From assembly GCA_949290385.1 (NCBI GenBank), contig CASERY010000108.1, positions 1 through 32,252 of the forward strand: DNA of 32,252 bases, given 5' to 3'. This document shows positions 11,834-19,958 of the stretch, piece after piece (within the stretch, counting starts at the first letter, position 1; the number at the start of each line of letters is the position of its first letter). Source of the DNA: an uncultured bacterium (GTDB taxonomy: Bacteria; Verrucomicrobiota; Lentisphaeria; Victivallales; UBA1829). The notes under the pieces are model-generated. The model was given only the letters and a program-made list of their open reading frames with translations, did no database searches and had not been told where the DNA came from. Position numbers and translations under genes: made by a program.

Positions 11834-12427
11834 ATGATCAAAAAAGCAATGGCGTGTATGATGGCTGCGGCAATGATTTCAGGAGCCGGATGTGCCGACA
11901 ACAAATCCTTCAGCACTTCATCAGAAAAGGTGGCTGCTGAACCCTCCAAGGTGCTTATTGCCTATTTTTCATGGAGCGGCAACACTCGTACTGCTGCTGA
12001 ATACATCCAGAAAGCCACCGGGGGTACGCTTTTTGAAATAAAACCTCTTAAAGCCTATCCGGATGACTACGATGAGTGTGTGGATCAGGCAAAAAAGGAA
12101 TGCCGTGACGGATTCAAGCCTGAACTTGCCTCAAAAGTGGATCAAATGGATCAATACGATGTCATTTTTGTCGGAAGCCCGAACTGGTGGGGAACCATGG
12201 CGCCTCCCGTTGCCACCTTTTTAACATCTTACGATTTCAAGGGGAAAACGGTAATTCCATTTTTCACGCATGGCGGCGGCGGAGTGCAGAACTGCGAACG
12301 GGATGCCCATCAGTTGTGTCCGGATTAGAATATGCCAAAGGCTGGAGTTTTTTCCGGAAGCCGCATTCAGCGTTCTGAGGAGGATGTCATCCAGTGGGTT
12401 AATAACTCTTTAACCATCCATAAGTAA
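11834..12427 (+). CDS. flavodoxin, predicted lipoprotein, read through an in-frame UAG
   Basis: This is an FMN-binding electron carrier. The 197-residue protein starts MIKKAMACMMAAAMISGAGC, a lipoprotein signal with the lipobox Cys at residue 20, so it is probably anchored on the outer side of a membrane. The FMN phosphate loop AYFSWSGNTRTAAEYI follows, then DVIFVGSPNWWGTMAPPV and GKTVIPFFTHGGGG. TAG 12326-12328 (residue 165) follows AHQLCPD. The frame continues NMPKAGVFSGSRIQRSEEDVIQWV, the final strand and helix expected in this family (…GxxFSGS…W). Start 11834 is chosen for GGAGA (11821-11825) eight bases upstream and for the signal peptide. It is the first clear gene of the redox operon and ends 14 bases before the CMD-cupin ATG. 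Confidence 0.9.
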
Positions 12428-12441
12428 TTATGAGGAAAACT

Positions 12442-13503
12442 ATGAAAAAGATTGCTCTGCTCGGAATTCTTCTTGCTTTCTTCTGCACTGCGAATCAAAC
12501 GGAGGCTAAAAATTCCATGAATACACTTGACGCAAAAGAAACTGCCCTTGTTGCAATCAGCATGTACACAGCACAGGGGGATATGCCCAGACTGAAACAA
12601 GCTCTCAGTACAGGCCTTGATGCCGGCCTTACAGTCAATGAAATCAAGGAAGTGCTTGTCCAGCTGTACGCTTACTGTGGCTTTCCGCGCAGTCTGAATG
12701 CCCTGGGGAACTTCATGCAGCTTACTTAGGAGCGTGAGGCAAAAGGCATTCAGGATGACTTCGGGAAACTGCCTGGTCCGCTTCCTGCGGGGACAAGTCT
12801 CGAGTTCGGGACAGTCAACCAGACCAAGCTCTGTGGTGCTCCCGTTCAGGGGAAACTTTTTGATTTTGCCCCCGCCATTGATGAATTCCTTAAAGCACAT
12901 CTCTTCGGGGACATCTTCGCACGTGACAACCTCGACTGGCGTACCCGTGAAATCGCAACCATTGCCGCTCTTGCCGCCATGACAGGCACTGAAAGCCAGC
13001 TCAATTCCCATATCGCCATAGGGAAACTCAACGGCATTACGGATGAACAGGTTTCCCAAATTCTGTCAATGGTCTACGGCAATGAACTTGGTGTTCCGAA
13101 GATCAGTCCATTTCCTGTTGGCAGTGAAAATTCTGCTTATGCACAGTATTTCTCAGGAAAATCCTATCTTGCTCCAATGACAACCGACAAACGGCTCAAT
13201 GTTCCTGTCTCCAATGTCTCCTTTGAACCCGGATGCAGAAACAACTGGCACAGCCATACCGGAGGCCAGCTTCTGATTGCGGTTGGAGGCACAGGGTTCT
13301 ATCAGGAACGCGGAAAAGAAGCTCGGAAACTGCTCCCGGGTGATGTGGTTGAAATACCGCCCGATGTAGAGCACTGGCACGGTGCTGCCCCGGACAGCTG
13401 GTTCTCCCATCTTGCCATCGAGTGCAATCCATCTTCCAACAGAAACACCTGGTTGGAACCTGTCAGTGATGCAGATTATCAAAGCGCAACCGCTCAAAAA
13501 TAA
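12442..13503 (+). CDS. carboxymuconolactone-decarboxylase-like / cupin fusion protein, read through an in-frame UAG
   Basis: The 353-residue protein has a signal peptide (MKKIALLGILLAFFCTANQTEA). A first CMD-type helical domain spans about 30-105 (…GLTVNEIKEVLVQLYAYCGFPRSLNALG). A second spans about 130-205 (WRTREIATIAALAAMTGTESQLNSHI). A cupin at about 250-340 has metal-type histidines in NWHSHTGGQ, EHWHG and FSHLAI. TAG 12727-12729 (residue 96) lies in NFMQLT-TAG-EREAKGI, where related proteins read …LEERKAKGI, pointing to Glu or Gln. The frame then continues for 257 codons to TAA. ATG 12442 is preferred because GAGGA lies just before it. The substrate is unknown; an exported role in quinone or aromatic redox chemistry is a guess from the neighbours. 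Confidence 0.9.
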
Positions 13504-13520
13504 ACTGGAAATTCATCCTT

Positions 13521-14828
13521 ATGAACTTACTTTGGAAAAAATGTCTGTTCGCTTTCTTCGCTGCAGTGTTGCTGCTTCCTCTGTCGGGAGCCGAACTTTC
13601 TCAGGAATCCACCCTGTTCCTTACTGAAAGACCTGCTGACGCACAGCAAACGATGACGAAGGCTGTCCGTGATTAGATTGCCGGAAATCTTGACCCCCTG
13701 AACAAGGTTCGGACTTCCACGCTCAAGGATACAGAACCCCCTCCAGGAATCCGAGTGGAAAACACGTTCACGGACGGAAGAAAAATCCGTTTTTATTTTC
13801 CGTCTGAAAAACCGGGGAAAAGCATTGTTCTCTATCTGCATGGCGGAGGCTGGACTATAGGAAGCATTGAAGGCAGTGCCCGAATCTGTGGAGACCTGGC
13901 AGCTGAGACAGGGATCGATATTGCCACCTTGGATTATCGTCTTGCTCCGGAATACAGAGCACCGGCAGCGTTGGATGATGTACTCGCCGCTGTGCAGATG
14001 CTTCAGGACCGGGGATATGAGCGCATTTATCTTGCCGGGGACAGTGCCGGGGGCAATCTTGCTGCATGCGCAGGCTGGAAACTGCGCTCGGAAATTGCAG
14101 GTCTTCTTCTTTACTACCCGGTCGTACTGGCAAAACAGGATGGATCTGAATCCTGGAAAGAATATGCCGAAGGATTTGGACTTGACGGAGATCTTATGGA
14201 TGCATTCAATGAATCCTATGCTCCTGGGAAATAGGCGGAAATGCCTGAAGTTTCTCCGCTTCTCGCAAAAGATTTTTATCATTATCCGGAAACCCTCATT
14301 GTGGCTGCGGAATGTGATGTTCTGCACGATCAGGGAAAAGCATTTGCCAGTCTTCTTGCTCAAAACGGTATTGCGGTAACCCACATAACTATCCCGGGAA
14401 CGCTCCATGCATTCATGACTTATCCGGGAATGGAAAAAGCCTATCGCTCAGGCTTGGATGCTGCAGTAAAATTTCTTCAAAAAAAGGAGAAAGAAACCAT
14501 GAAAACATCGGTAACTCCGGCAAGCATTGTCCGTCTCTCCCGCATTGAAGTCGATCCTGCACGGCTTCCGGAGTATCTGACTCTTGTAACAGAATGCGGG
14601 AAAAAATCCATGGCTCAGGAACCCGGAGTGTGGATGATGTATTCCATGCAGGAAAAAGCACATCCAGAAAGGATCACCATTCTGGAAATCTATGCAGATC
14701 CAGCCGCTTATGAGAACCATATCAAAACCGAGCATTTTCAAAAATACAAGAATGAAACCCGGGAAATGGTCCGCAAGCTGGAACTTCTTGACCAGAATGC
14801 GCTGATTCCCTCGATGAAAATGAAATAA
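13521..14828 (+). CDS. secreted alpha/beta hydrolase fused to an antibiotic-biosynthesis-monooxygenase domain, read through two in-frame UAGs
   Basis: The 435-residue protein starts MNLLWKKCLFAFFAAVLLLPLSGA, a signal peptide. The first TAG is at 13674-13676 (residue 52). The hydrolase core follows with oxyanion HGGGW at 107-111 and nucleophile Ser175 in GDSAGG. A second TAG at 14232-14234 (residue 238) is followed by the acid Asp266 (AECDVLHDQG) and His296 (PGTLHAF). The signal peptide, nucleophile and Asp/His of the triad therefore lie on three pieces that join only if both TAGs are read. The C-terminal 109 residues form a YgiN/ABM-like domain (IVRLSRIEVDPARLPEYLTLV). The junction has AAGGAGA (14484-14490) eight bases before ATG 14499, so the ABM domain may also be made alone. 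It ends in tandem TAA TAA. Confidence 0.88.
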
Positions 14829-14844
14829 TAATTGCAAATCCTGA

Positions 14845-14866
14845 CAGGGGAAGAATTCTTCCCCTG
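14845..14866 (+). terminator. terminator of the redox operon
   Basis: A perfect 22-bp palindrome has half-site CAGGGGAAGAA, 16 bases past the stop codons, followed by CCCTTTCTTCC. The stem is GC-rich with a moderate T tract on the plus strand. Confidence 0.6.
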
Positions 14867-15290
14867 CCCTTTCTTCCATTTCCAAAAGTCTATCTGCCAG
14901 TCAACTGCCGATAGATTTTTAGATGGAATTCAAATACGTGTTTGTGCCGTTTGTACGGTTTGTTTCCCGGATATTTCATAACAGCAGCAGTTCATGCAAT
15001 CTCTGTTCTCAGCAGACACCCTTCTTTCCTCATAAAGGGGGAAAAAGGCTTTGATTCCGGCTGAATATGATCCAGCACTCAGCAGTGGCAGTCTTTTAAA
15101 AGCAGAAGTAAAAAAACGGAATTACTTAAAAAAATTGATTCATCCTTAACGGGTTTTATTGAATTTTCCGTACGACTGCCGTGTTTGAAAGAAAAAGATT
15201 TTTCATTTTTTTTGAAAAAATCAGTTTGACTTACGCCGTCTGCCATATTTTAATAACTGGCAGTAAATTTGGAAGGGAAGAGACATATCT
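14867..15290. other. intergenic region before the polyferredoxin operon
   Basis: Over 400 bases without a credible gene on either strand. The right end carries the promoter at 15226-15254 and a purine-rich ribosome binding site (GGAAGGGAAGAG, ending nine bases before ATG 15291). I see nothing else definable. Confidence 0.5.
15226..15254 (+). promoter_or_regulatory. sigma-70-type promoter of the polyferredoxin-lar-tat operon
   Basis: TTGACT (15226-15231), a 17-base spacer and TTTAAT (15249-15254), 36 bases before the ATG at 15291. Confidence 0.55.
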
Positions 15291-16655
15291 ATGAAAAATC
15301 CGTATAAAATATACCGATTCACACGAATTGGAATATCCCTGCTTTTTCTGGCATGCGCAGGAATGGCATTTTCAGGATTCAGCAGGATTGCAGATGTTCT
15401 GCTGAAAATGCAGTTCGGTCCGGCTCTGATGAAATGTTTTGCCGCCTTTTCAGCGGGAGCTCTTGCTTGTGTCCTGTCCATTGCACTGATAACAATTCTT
15501 TTCGGACGTTTCTATTGTTCATTTTTCTGCCCGTTCGGTATTCTGCAGGACTTTTTCGGATGGATTTCACGACGCAAGGCAAAAACTGTGCCGGATTTTC
15601 GGAAGACACGTTATGTAATCGGAGGAATTTCTTTCGGAATGCTTATTGCAGGATGGACAGTGCCCTTCCTGTTTCTGGATCCTTACTCAAACTTCGGGAG
15701 AATTGTCGGGGCTTTTACAGCCGGAGGATTCCTGCCGCTTCTGCTTATTGCAGCTCTCGCATTCTGGAAAAAAAGAATCTATTGCACCACTGTCTGTCCG
15801 GTGGGAATGTTGCTGGGACTGCTGGCAAAACACAGTCTTTTCCGTCTGCATATTGCCGAAGAAAACTGTGTTAAATGCGGTATATGCGCAGGCTTCTGTC
15901 CATCCGGATGCATCGATTCTTCAAAAGGCACCCTCGACAATGAACGCTGTGTTCGCTGTATGAACTGCCTCGCAGAATGCCGTACACACGCCATTCATTT
16001 TTCCATGCCGAACTTCAGAGAAAAAGCAGAAAATGCAAAAAATACGGAAAAAGCCAGCCTTCCAGTCGATCAAAGCCGTCGGGCATTCCTGATCAATGGC
16101 ACGGTGCTTCTTGCCGGTCTTGCAGCAGGAATCGTCCTCGCAAAAACCGGAATGAACAAATAGATTCAATACGCAAGAAAACTTTGGATCCTGCCGCCGG
16201 GGGCCGGAGACATCCAGCGTTTTGCATCCAAATGTACAGCCTGTCAGCTTTGTACAGCGAATTGTCCGGCACAAATTATTCTTCCCTCCCCGGGAGGGGC
16301 AGGCCCTGTTTCACTGGATTTGTCAAAAGGCTTCTGCCAGTATAACTGCAAACGCTGTTCAGAAGTGTGCCCCACCGGTGCAATCCGTCCGCTAACCCTT
16401 GCTCAAAAACAGAAAACGAAGATCGCCGAAGCAAAATTCAATCCGCGTGTCTGTATTGTTTTCCAGGACGGGGAAAAATGCGGCAGATGCGCAAAAGTCT
16501 GTCCGACAAAAGCTATAACACTGCGCACAACAGGCGCCCCCCGATTGAACTCGACACTCTGCATTGGCTGCGGAGCCTGTCAGACAGTCTGTCCAGCCCC
16601 CGAAAAGGCCATGACTGTCCACGAAATTGAGAAACAAATATTTCTGAAGGTTTAA
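15291..16655 (+). CDS. NapH/NapG-like membrane polyferredoxin with internal twin-arginine motif, read through an in-frame UAG
   Basis: The 454-residue electron-transfer protein has several parts. The N-terminal membrane part carries two NapH-type loops (FYCSFFCPFGILQDFFG and IYCTTVCPVGMLLGLLAK). Two 4Fe-4S motifs follow (CVKCGICAGFCPSGC and CVRCMNCLAEC). Then comes a twin-arginine-like segment, QSRRAFLINGTVLLAGLAAG, near residue 260. TAG 16161-16163 falls at residue 291, directly after that helix. The same frame goes on with LPPGAG and four more Cys clusters (CTACQLCTANCP, CKRCSEVCP, CGRCAKVCP, CIGCGACQTVCP) to TAA. It resembles NapH joined to a Tat-exported NapG-type ferredoxin. larB starts two bases after the stop. 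The physiological partner is unknown. Confidence 0.88.
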
Positions 16656-16657
16656 CC

Positions 16658-17344
16658 ATGCAGCCGTATAAAGATCTTGGATTTGCCAAACTGGACCTGG
16701 AGCGCACTTGCCGGACAGGACAGGCGGAAACAATCTACTGTCCCGGGAAAAACGCTGAGCAGCTTGCCCGGATTATGCACTCTTTTCAGGAATCCGGGAC
16801 ACGCGTTCTCGGAACAAAATGTTCTCAGGAACAGTTTGATTTCCTGTGCGCTGCATCTATTCCGGTCAAATATTGTTCTGTTTCAAAACTGCTGTTTTCA
16901 GAATGGGGATCCATTCCGCATCTTCAGGGACATATTGCTGTCTGCACCGGAGGCACTGCCGATATTCCCGTAGCGGAAGAAGCGGCAGGAACGGCAGAAT
17001 TCTTCGGTGTCAAGACTGAACGGTATTATGATGTCGGGGTTGCAGGACTTCACCGACTGCTGGCAAAACTGGACACTATCCGCCAAGCCGATGTTGTCAT
17101 AGCCGTTGCAGGCATGGAAGGCGCTCTCGGGAGCGTCCTTGCAGGACTGATTGAAGCCCCGCTTATTGCAGTGCCCACCTCGGTTGGATACGGGGCCAGC
17201 TTCGGAGGCATTGCACCTCTGCTGACAATGCTTAATTCTTGTGCGGAAGGCATGTCTGTTGTCAATATCGACAACGGCTTCGGTGCCGGAGTTCTTGCAT
17301 GCCGGATCTTGCGAATAATGGAAAGGAGATCCAAAGACAAATGA
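16658..17344 (+). CDS. larB: nickel-pincer cofactor biosynthesis protein LarB
   Basis: LarB carboxylates and hydrolyses nicotinic acid adenine dinucleotide, the first step toward the nickel-pincer nucleotide cofactor of lactate racemase and related enzymes. The 228-residue protein has the PurE-like core: AVCTGGTADIPVAEEA near residue 90, then DVGVAGLHRLL, VVIAVAGMEGALGSVLAGL and PTSVGYGASFGG, and NIDNGFGAGVLA near the end. It starts two bases after the polyferredoxin stop and overlaps larC by ATGA. Neither LarE (sulfur insertion) nor LarA is in the window, so the user of the cofactor is not shown here. No TAG; it stops at TGA. Confidence 0.93.
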   Translation: MQPYKDLGFAKLDLERTCRTGQAETIYCPGKNAEQLARIMHSFQESGTRVLGTKCSQEQFDFLCAASIPVKYCSVSKLLFSEWGSIPHLQGHIAVCTGGTADIPVAEEAAGTAEFFGVKTERYYDVGVAGLHRLLAKLDTIRQADVVIAVAGMEGALGSVLAGLIEAPLIAVPTSVGYGASFGGIAPLLTMLNSCAEGMSVVNIDNGFGAGVLACRILRIMERRSKDK

Positions 17345-18621
17345 GTTCCATACTTTATCTTGAAGGTTCATCCGGCATTTCCGGGGATATGACAGTGGCC
17401 GCACTGCTTGATCTGGGAGGAAACCGGACTAAGCTCGACAACGCCCTGAACAGTCTGCAGCTTGATGGATTCAGCTACGCCATATCCCGAAAAAAATCTT
17501 ATGGAATTGCCGGATGTGACTTTGATGTCCATCTGTCAGGCCATCCCCATGAGCACGATCATGACCATGAATCAGGCCATCCCCATGAACACGATCATAA
17601 CCATGAATCTGACCATCCCCATGAGCACAATCACAACCATGAACACAGGAATCTGGCGGATGTTTATGCAGTCATTGATCGAGCAGATATAACGGAACAT
17701 GCCAGTTTCCTGGCAAAAAAAATCTTCCGCATTGTAGCCGAAGCCGAAGCACAAGCCCATGGATGTGCCCTGGAGGAAGTTCACTTTCATGAAGTCGGTG
17801 CGGTAGACTCCATTGCCGACATTGTGGCTGTCTCTGTACTCGCAGATGACCTAGGAATCACAGAATGCATTGTTACAGGTCTTTCAGAAGGAAGAGGTTT
17901 TGTACGCTGTCAGCATGGAGAACTGCCCGTTCCCGTTCCGGCGGTTTTAAATATAGCAAAGAAATACGACATTTCACTGCGGACTGTCCAAGTCTGTGGG
18001 GAAATGGTTACGCCTACAGGCATTGCCATTGCCGCCGCTCTCAGAACAAGAACTGAACTGCCCGCAGAATATCATATAGAAAAAGTTGGTATCGGGCTTG
18101 GCAAACGGGATTTTGGACGGGCAAATATTCTCAGGGTCATGCTCCTACGTGAGGAAAGCAATCCAGAACAGGTTTATCTCGCAGAATGCAATATTGACGA
18201 CTCCACCGGGGAAACCTTCGGCTATGCCATGGAAAAACTTATGCAGGCAGGTGCGCTGGATGTTCACTTTATTCCCTGCTTCATGAAGAAAAACCGTCCA
18301 GCTTATCTTCTGCGGGCAATCGTCCCCAAAGTTCTTCTCCCGGAAATTGAGAGAATTATTTTTGAAACGACAACAACGATCGGGCTTCGGAAAATCCCTC
18401 TGGAACGGACTCGCATGAACCGGGAGGAAGTGGAAATTTCCCTTCCCGTTGGAAAAGTAAAGGCAAAAAAATGCACCTGGGGAAATATTGTCCGTTGTTA
18501 CCCCGAATATGAAAGTGTCAGACAACTTGCCGATGCAGTCGGCATAGATTTCCCATCCCTTTTCAGACAGGCACAGGAAATGGGAGAAAGTCAATTACAG
18601 TTATCTGGAAACAATGAATGA
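17341..18621 (+). CDS. larC: nickel insertase LarC
   Basis: LarC is the CTP-dependent nickel insertion enzyme (cyclometallase) completing the nickel-pincer nucleotide. The 426-residue protein starts MSSILYLEGSSGISGDM and has a His-rich stretch at residues 68-104. It then has EEVHFHEVGAVDSIADIV near 145, GEMVTPTGIAI near 220 and the C-terminal domain with ECNIDDSTGETFGYAMEKL. In Lactiplantibacillus plantarum larC is two frames joined by programmed frameshifting; here it is one continuous frame. The start at 17341 overlaps the larB stop and is chosen because the family begins here. It stops at TGA. Confidence 0.95.
   Translation: MSSILYLEGSSGISGDMTVAALLDLGGNRTKLDNALNSLQLDGFSYAISRKKSYGIAGCDFDVHLSGHPHEHDHDHESGHPHEHDHNHESDHPHEHNHNHEHRNLADVYAVIDRADITEHASFLAKKIFRIVAEAEAQAHGCALEEVHFHEVGAVDSIADIVAVSVLADDLGITECIVTGLSEGRGFVRCQHGELPVPVPAVLNIAKKYDISLRTVQVCGEMVTPTGIAIAAALRTRTELPAEYHIEKVGIGLGKRDFGRANILRVMLLREESNPEQVYLAECNIDDSTGETFGYAMEKLMQAGALDVHFIPCFMKKNRPAYLLRAIVPKVLLPEIERIIFETTTTIGLRKIPLERTRMNREEVEISLPVGKVKAKKCTWGNIVRCYPEYESVRQLADAVGIDFPSLFRQAQEMGESQLQLSGNNE
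17542..17649 (+). repeat. 36-bp tandem repeat encoding the His-rich loop of LarC
   Basis: Three consecutive 12-codon units, HPHEHDHDHESG, HPHEHDHNHESD and HPHEHNHNHEHR, lie at 17542-17577, 17578-17613 and 17614-17649. The DNA copies are nearly identical, which suggests recent tandem growth. His residues in LarC-type loops are expected to bind nickel. Confidence 0.85.
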
Positions 18622-18741
18622 TCCTTATTGCCGATGTTTGCAAAAAGTACGGATAGGATGAAAATACAGTCAGGCTTGAAATGCCGACAAGGGTTTCGAA
18701 AAAATACTGATTCGTTACAATAAAGTCGCAGGAGGTATGGT

Positions 18742-19002
18742 ATGTCACTGGGATTCACAGAAATTATTTTAATTGTACTCTTCATTCTTATTGTTTTCGG
18801 AGCAAAGCGTATTCCTGAGCTTGCCCGGGCTCTTGGAAGGGCTTCCTACGAATTTAAAAAAGCCAAGGAATCCCTCTCTCAGGAAGGACAGGAATGGATG
18901 AATGCAGCAGAAAAAGCCGCTGAAAAGGAAAATAAACAGGAAACAATTAAAGAAGCGAAAGCGGTCGAAAAAGAAGAACGGAACAACGTGCATGAAGAAT
19001 GA
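18742..19002 (+). CDS. tatA: Sec-independent translocase protein TatA
   Basis: TatA is the pore-forming subunit of the twin-arginine export system for folded, cofactor-loaded proteins. The 86-residue protein has one N-terminal membrane helix (LGFTEIILIVLFILIVFGAK), the conserved FGAKRIPELARALG hinge and amphipathic helix, and a charged Lys/Glu-rich tail. AGGAGG lies just before ATG 18742. It starts 120 bases after larC and overlaps the start of tatC by 11 bases, so tatA-tatC are co-translated. It stops at TGA. Confidence 0.95.
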   Translation: MSLGFTEIILIVLFILIVFGAKRIPELARALGRASYEFKKAKESLSQEGQEWMNAAEKAAEKENKQETIKEAKAVEKEERNNVHEE

Positions 19003-19732
19003 GGATACGGAAAATACATTCATTGCACACCTGACTGCACTCCGGAATACACTCCTCCGATGTATTGCAGGAACTGTACTGCTGTATCCGATAGGTTATC
19101 TGCTCTCCCCGTATGCAATCAGCTTCCTTGTACAGTGGAGTTTTCCGGAAACAGCTGGCAAGCTGCATTATTTTGCACCCATGGAGGTTTTTTGGGTACA
19201 GCTCAAACTCGCCCTGATTCTTGCCCTTGTCATGGCTTATCCATGGAATATTCTGCAAATCTGGCGTTTTCTGCTTCCGGCTCTCTACAAAGAGGAACGG
19301 CATGCTTTCGGCTGGTGGCTGATTTTTTCATCCGTATTATTCTTCGGCGGAGCAACCTTCTGCGTCGGTCTGATTCTGCCAATGCTCATGAACTTTTCCG
19401 GAGGTTTTGCCACGCCGGAGCTTCAGCCCATGCTGGGACTCTCAAACTTTCTGAACCTTGCAGGATGGCTCATGCTTGCTTTCGGTGTCATGTTTCAAAC
19501 TCCAATTGCAGTTCTGCTGGCAGTGCGTTTCGGCATTATTACAACAGAATCTCTGAGAAAGAAACGCCCTTACGTCATGACAGTCATTCTTATTGCAGCG
19601 GCCATTCTGACACCTCCGGATGTCATCAGCCAGATCATGCTTGCACTTCCAACGTGGCTTTTATTTGAACTGGGACTTCTACTGTCCTCAAAAATTGAAA
19701 AACATCAGGAAATGGAGGCCTCTCAGAACTGA
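18992..19732 (+). CDS. tatC: Sec-independent translocase protein TatC
   Basis: TatC is the receptor for twin-arginine signal peptides in the cytoplasmic membrane. The 246-residue, six-helix protein starts MKNEDTENTFIAHLTALRNTLL and carries APMEVFWVQLKLAL, WRFLLPALYKEER, LAFGVMFQTPIAVLL and the signature LRKKRPYVMTVILI…LTPPDVISQ. The start at 18992 overlaps tatA and matches the family start. Tat genes next to the polyferredoxin and the Tat-leader reductase suggest a dedicated export role. It stops at TGA. Confidence 0.96.
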   Translation: MKNEDTENTFIAHLTALRNTLLRCIAGTVLLYPIGYLLSPYAISFLVQWSFPETAGKLHYFAPMEVFWVQLKLALILALVMAYPWNILQIWRFLLPALYKEERHAFGWWLIFSSVLFFGGATFCVGLILPMLMNFSGGFATPELQPMLGLSNFLNLAGWLMLAFGVMFQTPIAVLLAVRFGIITTESLRKKRPYVMTVILIAAAILTPPDVISQIMLALPTWLLFELGLLLSSKIEKHQEMEASQN

Positions 19733-19958
19733 TCACACTTCAGAATAAAAAAAATTGCCGATAAACAGAACCTGCAGAATTCCGGATTTTCCGGTTGAAC
19801 TGTCCTGTCGGATTCTGCCTGACAGCTAAACAGGTGGAAAAAACTTGTCCGGCATTCCACAGATCTATCTCTATCTGCCCTGTTCCCGCCTGCCTCCACT
19901 ACAGAGGGAGGCAAATCCAGAGAAAACAACTTCAACAGAAATATTTGGAGAATGCCCT

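Noticed and set aside
12367-13059. 230-residue minus-strand open frame opposite the CMD-cupin gene
   Set aside because: Antisense shadow of a gene with clear domains; its composition is unlike the real genes.
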